The translations under genes and the position numbers were made by a program. DNA of 64,000 nucleotides from Ezakiella sp. (lineage in GTDB: Bacteria; Bacillota; Clostridia; Tissierellales; Peptoniphilaceae), in the NCBI GenBank assembly GCA_022778715.1, contig JALFRW010000007.1:186001-250000 (forward strand). The letters are read 5' to 3'. The notes under the pieces were generated by a model. It did not search any database, was not told the origin of the DNA, and was given only the letters and a program-made list of their open reading frames with translations. Shown here in pieces: positions 17,003-25,181 of the stretch (position 1 is the first letter of the stretch; each line of letters begins with the position of its first letter).

Positions 17003-18382
17003 TTATTTTGTTGTTGTTTCTTTTTTCTTTGGTTTATATTCTTTCCAAAGTTCGTCAGCCGTTGATTTCCAGTTTTCGGCGTATTGGTCGCACTTTGCAC
17101 ACAGTTGATCTACATCTTCCGCTTCAATGAGGTCAGTGGATTTTGCTCCGGTTTCCTTTACCATTCTACGCAAGAGTTCTGGATTTTCGAGCATTGGACA
17201 TGGTCTAAAGTGGTTGCTGTTAAATGGTTGGTGTTCTTTGTAAGCCATAAATAATGGTTGAGCAAGCGCTTCTTTAAGAGATACTTCTCTAATGTTTGCG
17301 CTTGAGTAGTGAATAAATACACACGGTTCCACGTCCCCATTTGCATTTATATGCATATAATCTTTACCTCCGGCGATACAGCCGTTGATAAGTCTGCCAT
17401 CGTTTTGGAAGTCAAATGCGACAATCGGAATTTTTGGATTTGGACATCTGATTTCTTTAAATCGGTCCACCATATATTTTCTTTGTTCCGGTGACGGCAT
17501 TAGTTCTACAACAGCGTCTTTGCCAACCGGCATATAGTGGAAATACCATAATATTTTTGAACCGTTGTCTACAAGGAGTTGTAAGAACTCGTCGCTTGTA
17601 ACAGTTTCAATATTTTTGCTTGTGTAGCAAACTGCGTTACCAAACAGTAAGCCTTCTTCTTTCATAAGTTGCATTGCTTGGATAACTTTCTTGTAAACGC
17701 CTTCGCCTCTTCTAAAATCGTTGTCAGCTTCGTAACCTTCAAGACTGACTGCGAAGTTCATATTTCCGACTCTTTTTACTTCTTTGCAGAATTCTCTGTC
17801 AATCAAAGTACCATTTGTGAAAATATGGAAGCAGCAATCGTTGTGTTTTTCAGCCAGCTTGATTAAATCGTTCTTTCTTACGAGCGGTTCCCCACCGGTT
17901 ACAAGATAGAAATAAATTCCCAGTTCTTTACCTTGAGTTACAATGCTGTCCATTTCTTCGAATGTAAGATTTAACTTGTTACCATATTCAGCTGCCCAGC
18001 ATCCAATGCAATGTAAGTTGCAAGCGCTGGTTGGGTCAAATAGAATGGTCCATGGTAAATTTGTGCCTAATTCTTCTCTGTTTTTAGCTCTAATCTTGGA
18101 ACCGCGAAGAGATGCTTCATAGCCGAAGTTCATAATAGTTTTAAACAAAATATTTCTATCTATATTTTGTGCCAAGTCAATACCGAACTTCGTCCAGCCA
18201 TTATCAGGATCGTCAGCGATTCTAATTGCCTTATCAAAGGTTTCGTCTTCAAATACTTTTAATTTCTTGGCATAACCCATTAAGTTTTTAAAAGTGCCTA
18301 TCGGATCTTTTTCCAATTTTGTCAATTCATGATTTACGAATGTTTCAACTGCCTTTTTTTCAGCAGCTTCTTTTAAACCCAT
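17003..18382 (-). CDS. Radical SAM protein with SPASM-like C-terminus
   Basis: A 459-residue radical SAM protein of unknown substrate. An N-terminal helical region (about 1-100) precedes the cluster motif CNLHCIGC and the SAM-binding TGGEPLV. The C-terminal part has seven or more cysteines (CIAGGKDYMHINANGDVEPC, PCPML, LCAKCDQ), as in SPASM/twitch proteins that bind extra Fe-S clusters. The start at 18382 is chosen because AAGGAGGG lies just before it; the frame opens 13 codons earlier. It is divergent from a TetR gene, with operator-like palindromes between, so that regulator probably controls it. Confidence 0.88.
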   Translation of the reverse strand: MGLKEAAEKKAVETFVNHELTKLEKDPIGTFKNLMGYAKKLKVFEDETFDKAIRIADDPDNGWTKFGIDLAQNIDRNILFKTIMNFGYEASLRGSKIRAKNREELGTNLPWTILFDPTSACNLHCIGCWAAEYGNKLNLTFEEMDSIVTQGKELGIYFYLVTGGEPLVRKNDLIKLAEKHNDCCFHIFTNGTLIDREFCKEVKRVGNMNFAVSLEGYEADNDFRRGEGVYKKVIQAMQLMKEEGLLFGNAVCYTSKNIETVTSDEFLQLLVDNGSKILWYFHYMPVGKDAVVELMPSPEQRKYMVDRFKEIRCPNPKIPIVAFDFQNDGRLINGCIAGGKDYMHINANGDVEPCVFIHYSSANIREVSLKEALAQPLFMAYKEHQPFNSNHFRPCPMLENPELLRRMVKETGAKSTDLIEAEDVDQLCAKCDQYAENWKSTADELWKEYKPKKKETTTK

Positions 18383-18465
18383 ATCTTTTCCCTCCTTCAT
18401 TGTTAATGGTCTTTTACCCATAATTCTCGAAATTTATGTAATAAATGGGGAATTAATGTTTTATT

Positions 18466-18491
18466 AATAATTACTGATAATAGTAATTATT
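18466..18491. promoter_or_regulatory. Perfect inverted repeat between radical SAM gene and TetR
   Basis: AATAATTACT, 6 nt, AGTAATTATT: perfect 10-bp arms. It lies in the 5' leader of the radical SAM gene, downstream of its promoter. Candidate operator for the divergent TetR protein, or an mRNA hairpin. Confidence 0.6.
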
Positions 18492-18506
18492 CAAACCATT
18501 TTAGTC

Positions 18507-18535
18507 ATTATATCATATTGCTGACTATTAGTCAA
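18507..18535 (-). promoter_or_regulatory. Promoter of radical SAM gene with overlapping palindrome
   Basis: On the minus strand TTGACT (18535-18530), 17 nt, TATAAT (18512-18507). A perfect 13-bp palindrome TGACTATTAGTCA (18522-18534) covers the -35 box and spacer, a classical repressor position. A half-site TTAGTCA recurs at 18501. Confidence 0.75.
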
Positions 18536-18546
18536 ATAATTCTATC

Positions 18547-18607
18547 TTGAATTATATTCTATTTTATGTTAATATTAATCATATTCTATTTATGTTAAAA
18601 TTAATTC
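18547..18607 (+). promoter_or_regulatory. TetR promoter region with 27-bp tandem repeat
   Basis: TTGAAT (18547-18552), 17 nt, TAATAT (18570-18575). The segment beginning ATATTCTATTT is repeated imperfectly with a 27-bp period (18554-18580 and 18581-18607), placing a copy over the spacer/-10 and a copy in the leader. Confidence 0.55.
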
Positions 18608-18621
18608 AAAGAGGTGTTACT

Positions 18622-19236
18622 ATGCAAACTGAACAAAATAAATCGAACAAGCGGGACGAATTATTAAACGCTGCTTATGAACTTTTTACTACAATCGGTT
18701 TTCCAAATACTACAATTTCAAAAATCACTGATAAAGCCGGTGTAGGCAAAGGCACATTTTATTTATATTTTACCGACAAAGAAGATATTAGAAACGCACT
18801 CATTGTTGAAAAATCCGCTCTGGTGTTAACAACAGCAATAAAATTTTTGCGTGACGAGATGGAGAAAACTAAAAATAATATTTCTTTTACTGATAAAATC
18901 TTATATATCGTAGATTACATAATTGAATTATTTAATGATAATCCTGCATTTTTAAAATTTATTTCAAAATATCTTAGCTGGGGGTTTATTTCCTCAATCT
19001 ATTTAGACAGCGAAAAGATAAATCCATTGACTCAATTAGTGGATTTAATAGAAAAAAAAGAAAAAGTTATAATAAATGACCCGAAGCTACTTTTATTCAC
19101 TATTATCGAACTTGTAAATTCGACATGCTACAATGTGATTTTACGTCAACAACCTGTATCCATTGACGAATATAAACCATTTTTATATAACACAATTAGA
19201 TTAATAATTAATGAATCAATAATAGATGCCACTTAG
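18622..19236 (+). CDS. TetR/AcrR family transcriptional regulator
   Basis: A 204-residue repressor. The N-terminal helix-turn-helix (about 10-55) is typical: RDELLNAAYELFTTIGFPNTTISKITDKAGVGKGTFYLYFTDKEDI. The C-terminal part is an unassigned ligand-binding/dimer domain. The ATG at 18622 is preceded by AGAGGTGTTACT; the frame extends upstream only through repeat DNA. Divergent from the radical SAM gene, whose promoter carries a palindrome, so it likely represses that gene and perhaps itself. The ligand is unknown. Confidence 0.92.
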   Translation: MQTEQNKSNKRDELLNAAYELFTTIGFPNTTISKITDKAGVGKGTFYLYFTDKEDIRNALIVEKSALVLTTAIKFLRDEMEKTKNNISFTDKILYIVDYIIELFNDNPAFLKFISKYLSWGFISSIYLDSEKINPLTQLVDLIEKKEKVIINDPKLLLFTIIELVNSTCYNVILRQQPVSIDEYKPFLYNTIRLIINESIIDAT

Positions 19237-19264
19237 TTAGATAAAAATTTATCTAACTTTTTTT
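19235..19264 (+). terminator. Terminator of TetR gene
   Basis: AGTTAGATAA/TTATCTAACT stem followed by a run of seven T, overlapping the stop codon region. Confidence 0.82.
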
Positions 19265-19320
19265 CTTAAAAGGGTACTTGTTAAAATATAGGGTATAAAT
19301 ATATTATAAAGGAGGTTATT

Positions 19321-20817
19321 ATGAGTTGTACAACAATTTTAGTAGGTAAAAATGTTAGCTACGATGGTTCTACCATGGTAGCTAGAAATGAAGATTCACC
19401 AAGCGGCCAATTTACTCCAAAAAAGTTTGTAGTGGTGGACCCTAAGAACCAACCAAGAAAATACAAATCAGTGATTTCAAAAGTTGAAATTGATTTGCCT
19501 GATAATCCAATGCGCTACACCTGCATGCCAAACGCTGTTGCCGGCGAAGGAATTTGGGGCGCATTTGGCGTAAACGAAAAAAACGTTTCAATGACTGCGA
19601 CCGAAACTCTAACGACAAACGAGAGAGTGCTTGCAGCTGATCCTCTCGTTATTTACGAAAAGGAACAAGGCACAAAAGGCGAAAAAAATTATGTGCCGGA
19701 AAAATTTGGCGGAATCGGCGAAGAAGATATGGTTTCTATTACACTTCCATACATCAGTTCCGCAAGAGATGGTGTAAAACGTTTAGGCAGTTTGCTTGAA
19801 GAATTTGGAACTTATGAACTAAACGGAATCGCTTTCCAAGATCAAACCGAAATTTGGTGGCTCGAAACCGTTGGTGGGCATAATTGGATGGCAAGACGTG
19901 TGCCGGACGACAAATATGTAATTATGCCAAATCAACTTGGTCTAGACTATTTTGATTTTGACGACGCTTACGGCGATGAAAAAGAATTTATGTGCTCAAA
20001 GAATTTAAAGCCTCTTGTAGAAAAATTTCATTTAGATTTATCTCTGGATGGTAAATTTAATCCGCGCGATGCTTTCGGTTCTCACTCAGACACGGATCAC
20101 GCTTACAATACTCCAAGATCTTGGGTTTTAATGAGATTCTTCAGCCCATCTGCTGCAAAGTGGGATGGATGCAATGCCGACTACAATCCGGAAAGCAACG
20201 ATATCCCATGGATGAATACTCCTGACAGAAAAATAACCGTAGAAGACATCAAATATGCTCTTTCTAATCACTATCAAGGCACTCCATACGATTGCTACAA
20301 GAAAGATGATAGTCCAGAAAAAAACAAATATCGTTCGATCGGGATTAACAGAAATAACGTCATGGGACTTGTTCAAATTAGACCATATATGCCGGACGAA
20401 TTAAAATCCATCGAATGGATAAGCCTTGGCTCAAACCCATTTAACGCCGCAATTCCATTCTACGCTTTTGTAAATGACACACCCGATTATTTGAAAAATA
20501 CAACGGGTATGGCAACTACAAGCGATTTCTACTGGACAAATAGAATTATTGGCGCGCTCGCTGATGCACACTTCCACGATACCGGAGCAATCATTGGCAG
20601 ATATCAACAAAAAGTTGTCGCACTAACATCGAAAATAATAAACGATACAGATGCTGAATTTGTGATAAACAAACCGGCAGACGCTCAAAAATTCTTGACA
20701 GAAACAAATGATAGAATCGCAAAAATTGCAAAAGAAGAAACCGACAAACTTCTAAATGAAGTACTCTACGTGGCAAGTAACAAAATGAAAAACGGTTTCG
20801 CTCTAAGCGATGCTTAA
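19321..20817 (+). CDS. C69 family dipeptidase (PepD-like)
   Basis: A 498-residue Ntn-hydrolase dipeptidase of peptidase family C69. It begins MSCTTILVGKNVSYDGSTMVARNED; the cysteine at position 3 is the expected nucleophile after processing. Other family pieces are AGEGIWGAFGVNEKNVSMTATET and the tryptophan-rich EIWWLETVGGHNWMARRVPDD. No signal peptide, so cytoplasmic. AAAGGAGGTT precedes the ATG. It is monocistronic and ends before a strong hairpin. With the M29 aminopeptidase it fits peptide-based nutrition. Confidence 0.93.
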   Translation: MSCTTILVGKNVSYDGSTMVARNEDSPSGQFTPKKFVVVDPKNQPRKYKSVISKVEIDLPDNPMRYTCMPNAVAGEGIWGAFGVNEKNVSMTATETLTTNERVLAADPLVIYEKEQGTKGEKNYVPEKFGGIGEEDMVSITLPYISSARDGVKRLGSLLEEFGTYELNGIAFQDQTEIWWLETVGGHNWMARRVPDDKYVIMPNQLGLDYFDFDDAYGDEKEFMCSKNLKPLVEKFHLDLSLDGKFNPRDAFGSHSDTDHAYNTPRSWVLMRFFSPSAAKWDGCNADYNPESNDIPWMNTPDRKITVEDIKYALSNHYQGTPYDCYKKDDSPEKNKYRSIGINRNNVMGLVQIRPYMPDELKSIEWISLGSNPFNAAIPFYAFVNDTPDYLKNTTGMATTSDFYWTNRIIGALADAHFHDTGAIIGRYQQKVVALTSKIINDTDAEFVINKPADAQKFLTETNDRIAKIAKEETDKLLNEVLYVASNKMKNGFALSDA

Positions 20818-20836
20818 AATTATCAAGTAGATATTT

Positions 20837-20891
20837 TTCTTAAAAAGCACCTCATTTACCGATTTACGGTAATGAAGGTGCTTTTTAAGAA
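20837..20891. terminator. Long terminator hairpin after C69 dipeptidase
   Basis: A perfect 16-bp outer stem (TTCTTAAAAAGCACCT and its complement) plus an inner CATTACCG-type stem. It is T-rich on both strands and terminates the dipeptidase gene; it may also stop minus-strand transcription. Confidence 0.85.
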
Positions 20892-20982
20892 AAAGAAACT
20901 CTGTCCGAATCAGTTTCATAATTCTTGCAATTTATAAAATAAAGACTTTAATCATATTTCTTAATATCTATCACCTAATCGT

Positions 20983-21157
20983 GATTATCAGTTCTAAATC
21001 TAAAACTTCTTTCATAACTACAACAAAATCGGCATATTTTATAGTAGAAATCCTATGTGTAATAATAATTTTTGTACATTTTTCTTCTCTAAAATAATCA
21101 AATATCACTTTCCTTTCACGCATCAAAGGAGCTTTTAGCTTCATTTAGAATCTAGAA
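20983..21157 (-). pseudogene. Remnant of an ABC exporter ATP-binding domain (C-terminus)
   Basis: Reading the minus strand, pieces of an ABC ATPase C-terminus can be recognised: EAKSSFDA (degraded from the DEATSSLDA of Walker B/D-loop), then in another frame KVIFDYFREEKCTKIIITHR and ISTIKYADFVVVMKE, which is the H-loop (ITHRIST) and following strand. The pieces are broken by an in-frame stop and a frameshift, and no start or transmembrane domain is left. A further short open stretch (SKDDQVSIKPYKYVKGKTIYK) continues toward 21165-21230. A decayed relative of exporter-type ABC transporters. Confidence 0.65.
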
Positions 21158-21228
21158 CTTTGGTCTATTTATATATGGTCTTTCCTTTTACATATTTATA
21201 TGGCTTTATTGAAACTTGATCATCTTTA

Positions 21229-22152
21229 CTACTTATATATACTCCAGCAGCCTTTTATGTCATTTGCAAATTCATCATAGCTCCATGCTTTTTTTGAATT
21301 TCTAACCGAATTTGGATCGTTCATTAAATAATTTCCATTTTCGTCAATTCCAATTAAAATTAAAAAGTGTCCGCCGGTTGTAAATTGTCCCGGCTTCATA
21401 GACAATAGTACTGCTCCTTCATTATCAATAACATCTCTAAATTTATTATCCATGAGTGGCAACTCATTGGCATTTAGTCCATGAGCTTTTATAGTCCTCA
21501 AAATTCCATCCCAGCTCGTGCCAACTCCGCTAATATAGGCTTTATTATTAACCATCTCTTCCATTATATCAATCGGAGTCTTCTTTTCGCCAAATCCATT
21601 TACAATCATACTCACACAAGTTGGACCGCACCCCACACACGCAAAATATTCATCATAGTATTTATATCCAAAACGCGGATCCCACTGAATATATAGCGGA
21701 AATTTTCTGTCTAATGCGAAGCTTTCGCTATAATCTTCCACATACCTGTTTTTGTAATCATTAGTGTAGTAGACAAAATTAATTGCATCAACTCTATTTG
21801 AAGCGAGCTTTAAAAGCGCGTCGGAATATTTGGCTCTGTTTTCCAAAATCTTTCCTGCATTTTCGTTTATGCTCTTTGCCGATTCAAGATTTTTTATCCA
21901 GCCCGAAAGTTCAGTTTCTTGAGGATTTTCATTTTGAAATCTTTCATCAATGTCTACTCCGGATATATTAAAATCCAACGGTTTTTTAATTTCCGGATTT
22001 TGAGTTCCATTTTGCTTGTTTTCATTTTCTTTTACAATATTATTTTCTACAACTACATTCTTTCTTTTTGAATTTATGCTCTCCCGCACCACCAAAAATG
22101 ATGCAAATACTGTCACTAAAATGGCCACAATATATAAAAAAGTTCTACGCAT
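21229..22152 (-). CDS. Membrane-anchored C39-like cysteine peptidase
   Basis: A 307-residue protein with an N-terminal membrane anchor (about 5-22) and a basic/asparagine-rich linker, then a Peptidase_C39_2-type papain-like domain (about 145-307). Catalytic motifs: CVGCGPTCVSMI (cysteine), GGHFLILIGID (histidine) and LMNDPN (asparagine/aspartate). It probably acts outside the cell on peptides or wall components. Its ATG overlaps the end of murJ by 8 bp, so the two are co-transcribed. The substrate is unknown. Confidence 0.85.
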   Translation of the reverse strand: MRRTFLYIVAILVTVFASFLVVRESINSKRKNVVVENNIVKENENKQNGTQNPEIKKPLDFNISGVDIDERFQNENPQETELSGWIKNLESAKSINENAGKILENRAKYSDALLKLASNRVDAINFVYYTNDYKNRYVEDYSESFALDRKFPLYIQWDPRFGYKYYDEYFACVGCGPTCVSMIVNGFGEKKTPIDIMEEMVNNKAYISGVGTSWDGILRTIKAHGLNANELPLMDNKFRDVIDNEGAVLLSMKPGQFTTGGHFLILIGIDENGNYLMNDPNSVRNSKKAWSYDEFANDIKGCWSIYK

Positions 22153-23695
22153 TTTTCCTCCCTAGCTTAGCTTTTACGCTGCTAAATAGCGAGCGAGTGT
22201 CTTTCACTCCAAGTGCCATTGTGATCACAAGATAGACAAGCATTGACACTAAAATAGTGAAGATTAAAAGCAACAGTGATTTGATTTTTCCGGTTTGAAA
22301 TGGTGCCATAAATTTCCACATTTGTTTTGTAAAAATGCCCATTGCAAGTCCTGATAATATAATTTTCGCACCTGTTACTAGTGTTCCAACTTCGTTAAAT
22401 TTAACTTTTTTTCTTATTATGATGTACATCACAAGCGATGTCATTAACATTGAAATTGAAGTGGCAAGTGCTAATCCCTTGTGTCCAAGTGGTTTAATCA
22501 AAATCAAATTGAAAATCACATTTAGCACAACTGTTAAAATTCCCGTGTACATCGGAGTTTTAGTTTCTTGATATGAATAAAATAAATTTTCAAAACACAT
22601 TCTAAGCGATTGCCCAATAAGGCCCGGTGCGTAAAACAAAAGTGCTCCGCTTGTCAATGAAGTTGCAGTTTTATCAAATGCCCCACGTTCAAACAAAATT
22701 CCAATTATTGGTTCTGACAAAACAATTAGCCCGATTGAAGCCGGAATTGCCACAAGCTCCACCATATTTATGCTTGAGGAGAAAAGCCTGCCCGTTTCTT
22801 CTATGTCATGCCTTTGCACAGCATTTGTAAGCTTTGGAAATACAACTGTAGTGATTGCAACAACGAAAACACTAACCACAAGTGTGTTCACTTTATTTGC
22901 GTAATTTAATGCTGAAATTGTGCCCTCTCCCAAAGTAGATGCAAGCGTTTTATCAATTAACACATTTAATTGTGCAATTGAACTTGAAATAATAATTGGC
23001 ACAACAAGTGCCCACGTGCGTTTTAAATATGGATCATACACATCCAATCCAAATTTGAAAGATAATTTTCTGTGCTTTAAAGCCGGCAATTGAATCAAAA
23101 ACTGGGCCGCAGAAGCTATCAAAGTCACGTGCATAAGTGTGATCACGCTTGGCTTACTTGCAATAGCAAGATATAAAATAAAAATCATATTATACGGAAT
23201 ACCCATCAAAGCATGTGGGCCGTACACTTCATCGCTTTGCAAATATGCGTTTGAAACATATGTGATGCCTAAAAATATTGCAATCGGTAACCCTTGTCTA
23301 ATCAAAAATACGATTAAATCATGTTGATCCCCTTTAATACCAAGTGCCAAAATATATGCGTAAGGACTTGCTAGAAAAAAAATCGCAACGGTTATAAAAA
23401 AAGAAACAAGTAACGTTACGCTCATTATATTTGAGAAATATTTATTTTTTCCTTTCCTACCTGAATGTGCTTTTATATCTGAAAAAATTGGAACGAGTGT
23501 CGTTTGAAGTCCGGCGCCAAGAGCACCAATCACAATTATAATTCCGCTCATCGCAGTAAAATATGCATCGGACTCTATGCCGGCGCCAAATGCGCGCGCC
23601 ATCAAAATTTCACGAATAAAGCCGAGCATTTTTGAAATCATCAAAAATACGCTCACAAGCATTGCCCAATATTTTGTGTTATTATCTTTACTCAT
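22145..23695 (-). CDS. murJ: Lipid II flippase MurJ (MviN)
   Basis: A 516-residue MOP-superfamily membrane protein with about 14 helices, flipping lipid II for peptidoglycan synthesis. Typical segments: SKMLGFIREILMARAFGAG, FFTAMSG, SDEVYGPHALMGIPYN, LIDKTLASTLGEGTISALNYA and LFERGAFDKTATSLTSGALLFY. Length and topology are normal. Ribosome site AGGGAGATT. It lies 18 nt after a DUF1294 gene and overlaps the C39 peptidase gene. Confidence 0.95.
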   Translation of the reverse strand: MSKDNNTKYWAMLVSVFLMISKMLGFIREILMARAFGAGIESDAYFTAMSGIIIVIGALGAGLQTTLVPIFSDIKAHSGRKGKNKYFSNIMSVTLLVSFFITVAIFFLASPYAYILALGIKGDQHDLIVFLIRQGLPIAIFLGITYVSNAYLQSDEVYGPHALMGIPYNMIFILYLAIASKPSVITLMHVTLIASAAQFLIQLPALKHRKLSFKFGLDVYDPYLKRTWALVVPIIISSSIAQLNVLIDKTLASTLGEGTISALNYANKVNTLVVSVFVVAITTVVFPKLTNAVQRHDIEETGRLFSSSINMVELVAIPASIGLIVLSEPIIGILFERGAFDKTATSLTSGALLFYAPGLIGQSLRMCFENLFYSYQETKTPMYTGILTVVLNVIFNLILIKPLGHKGLALATSISMLMTSLVMYIIIRKKVKFNEVGTLVTGAKIILSGLAMGIFTKQMWKFMAPFQTGKIKSLLLLIFTILVSMLVYLVITMALGVKDTRSLFSSVKAKLGRKNA

Positions 23696-23713
23696 AATCT
23701 CCCTCTATCTAAA

Positions 23714-24004
23714 TTAAAAAGAAATACCTTTTTTATACATATAACTTAAAATAATCGCCAGTTCCAAGACAAATGCAACAGGAATGAAAACTGCAAACAC
23801 CGGCTTTTGTGTTTTGTGATGAAATGCTTTCATCGCAATAAAAGCTCCCGGTGCTCCAAATAAAAAAGCTAAAATAAGAAGTGTTTTTTCGGGAATTCTT
23901 GTCATATTTCTAATTGAAGCAAATTTATCGTATCCATATATTGTAATCGTTGCAACATTTATAATCAAAATTAAAAGTAAAATTATATCCAATTTTATCA
24001 CCAC
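23714..24004 (-). CDS. DUF1294 small membrane protein
   Basis: A 96-residue membrane protein of the DUF1294 family, function unknown. Signature: YGYDKFASIRNMTRIPEKTLLILAFLFGAPGAFIAMKAFHHKTQKPVF, with three or four helices. The start is GTG at 24004 (GTGGTG, two candidates); a minus-strand TGGTATAAT (24017-24012) lies only 7 nt upstream, so the mRNA may be leaderless. It is followed by murJ after 18 nt. Confidence 0.85.
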   Translation of the reverse strand: MVIKLDIILLLILIINVATITIYGYDKFASIRNMTRIPEKTLLILAFLFGAPGAFIAMKAFHHKTQKPVFAVFIPVAFVLELAIILSYMYKKGISF

Positions 24005-24039
24005 TGGCTATATTATACCATATTTTTAGTAGATTTTTA

Positions 24040-24067
24040 TTGATTTATATTGTACAATATATATAGG
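24040..24067 (+). promoter_or_regulatory. Promoter region with perfect 16-bp palindrome
   Basis: TATATTGTACAATATA (24046-24061) is a perfect palindrome. TTGATT (24040-24045) abuts it on the left and TATAGG (24062-24067) on the right, at 16-nt spacing, so the palindrome exactly fills the promoter spacer. Probable operator of the tandem LOR/SDH-like genes. Confidence 0.65.
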
Positions 24068-24086
24068 AATATTAGGGAGGGATAAT

Positions 24087-25181
24087 ATGGACTACAATTT
24101 TCCTGAAGCGGAAATTAGAAAATTTTCTAACGAAGAAAAGGAAAAAATTGCAGAAGCAACTTTTAAAAGAGCAGAATTTGACGGTATAATGCCTGTTGGT
24201 GCTTATTTGACATCACCATTTGTCGAATATATTAAAGTAAATGGCGAGATGTTATTGCCAACAAAACATCTGCTCGGAGGAGTAATTATTAAAGACGGTG
24301 ACGGTCTCGTAGTAACCGAGCCAAATTTTATTGAAAAGAATGACGAAGTACTTATGGCTCCATATTCAGATATTCAATTCGGAGTTTTTAGAGACGAAGA
24401 AGTGTTTAAAGAATACGGATTAAAACACAAAAATCCTATGTACGCTTCAAGTGCAGAAACCTACAAAAAAGTTTTCTCACTTATGGAACAAGTAAAAAAA
24501 AGAGGAGGAAAAATCGCTTGGGTTTTAGGTCCTGCAGTTGTGTTTGACTACGACACCAGACTGGCTTTATCTCAACTTGTACTTAAAGGATATGTGGATC
24601 TTCTTCTTGCCGGAAATGCAATGAGTACACACGACCTAGAAGGCGGCTATTTAAACACCGCACTTGGACAAAATATCTACACTCAGGAAAGTGTGCCAAA
24701 CGGTCACTACAATCACTTGGACTTAATCAACGAAGCAAGACATTTTGACAGCTTAAAAGATTTTGTGGCAAGCGGCAAAGTTAAAGACGGATTTATCAAA
24801 CATTTAGTTGAAAACGATATTCCAATCGTGCTATGTGGTTCGATTCGTGATGACGGACCTCTGCCGGAAGTATACGCAAAGGTAAGTGAAGGCTTGCACA
24901 GAATGAGAACTTCTCTGGAAGATTTTGATATAATCATCACTCTTGCAACCCTTCTTCATTCAGTTTCAGCAGCTCATGTGGCTCCAAGCTACAGAGTTGT
25001 CGATGGGAAAATTTTGGGTACACCAATTTTTTCAATCGATATCACTGACTACGCAACAAATTCAGTAATTGATGAAAGACAGGCCTTCTTAGTAGATTCT
25101 ATTGTTACAAACGTGCAAGATTTCTGTGTAAACACTAGAAATAATCTAATAAAATTTGACGGCGTTGGGAGGACAAAATAA
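24087..25181 (+). CDS. LOR/SDH-like (TIGR00300, ornithine cyclodeaminase type 2-like) paralogue A
   Basis: A 364-residue protein resembling the LOR/SDH bifunctional conserved-domain family (TIGR00300; archaeal ornithine cyclodeaminase type 2). Supporting segments: GKIAWVLGPAVVFDYDTRLAL, VDLLLAGNAMSTHDLEGGYLNTALG, LCGSIRDDGPLPEVYAK, ATLLHSVSAAHVAPSY and the end SIVTNVQDFCVN. The usual role is NAD-dependent amino-acid conversion (ornithine to proline in characterised relatives), not proven here. AGGGAGGGATAAT precedes the ATG. The stop and the next gene's start overlap, and the next gene is a paralogue. Confidence 0.75.
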   Translation: MDYNFPEAEIRKFSNEEKEKIAEATFKRAEFDGIMPVGAYLTSPFVEYIKVNGEMLLPTKHLLGGVIIKDGDGLVVTEPNFIEKNDEVLMAPYSDIQFGVFRDEEVFKEYGLKHKNPMYASSAETYKKVFSLMEQVKKRGGKIAWVLGPAVVFDYDTRLALSQLVLKGYVDLLLAGNAMSTHDLEGGYLNTALGQNIYTQESVPNGHYNHLDLINEARHFDSLKDFVASGKVKDGFIKHLVENDIPIVLCGSIRDDGPLPEVYAKVSEGLHRMRTSLEDFDIIITLATLLHSVSAAHVAPSYRVVDGKILGTPIFSIDITDYATNSVIDERQAFLVDSIVTNVQDFCVNTRNNLIKFDGVGRTK

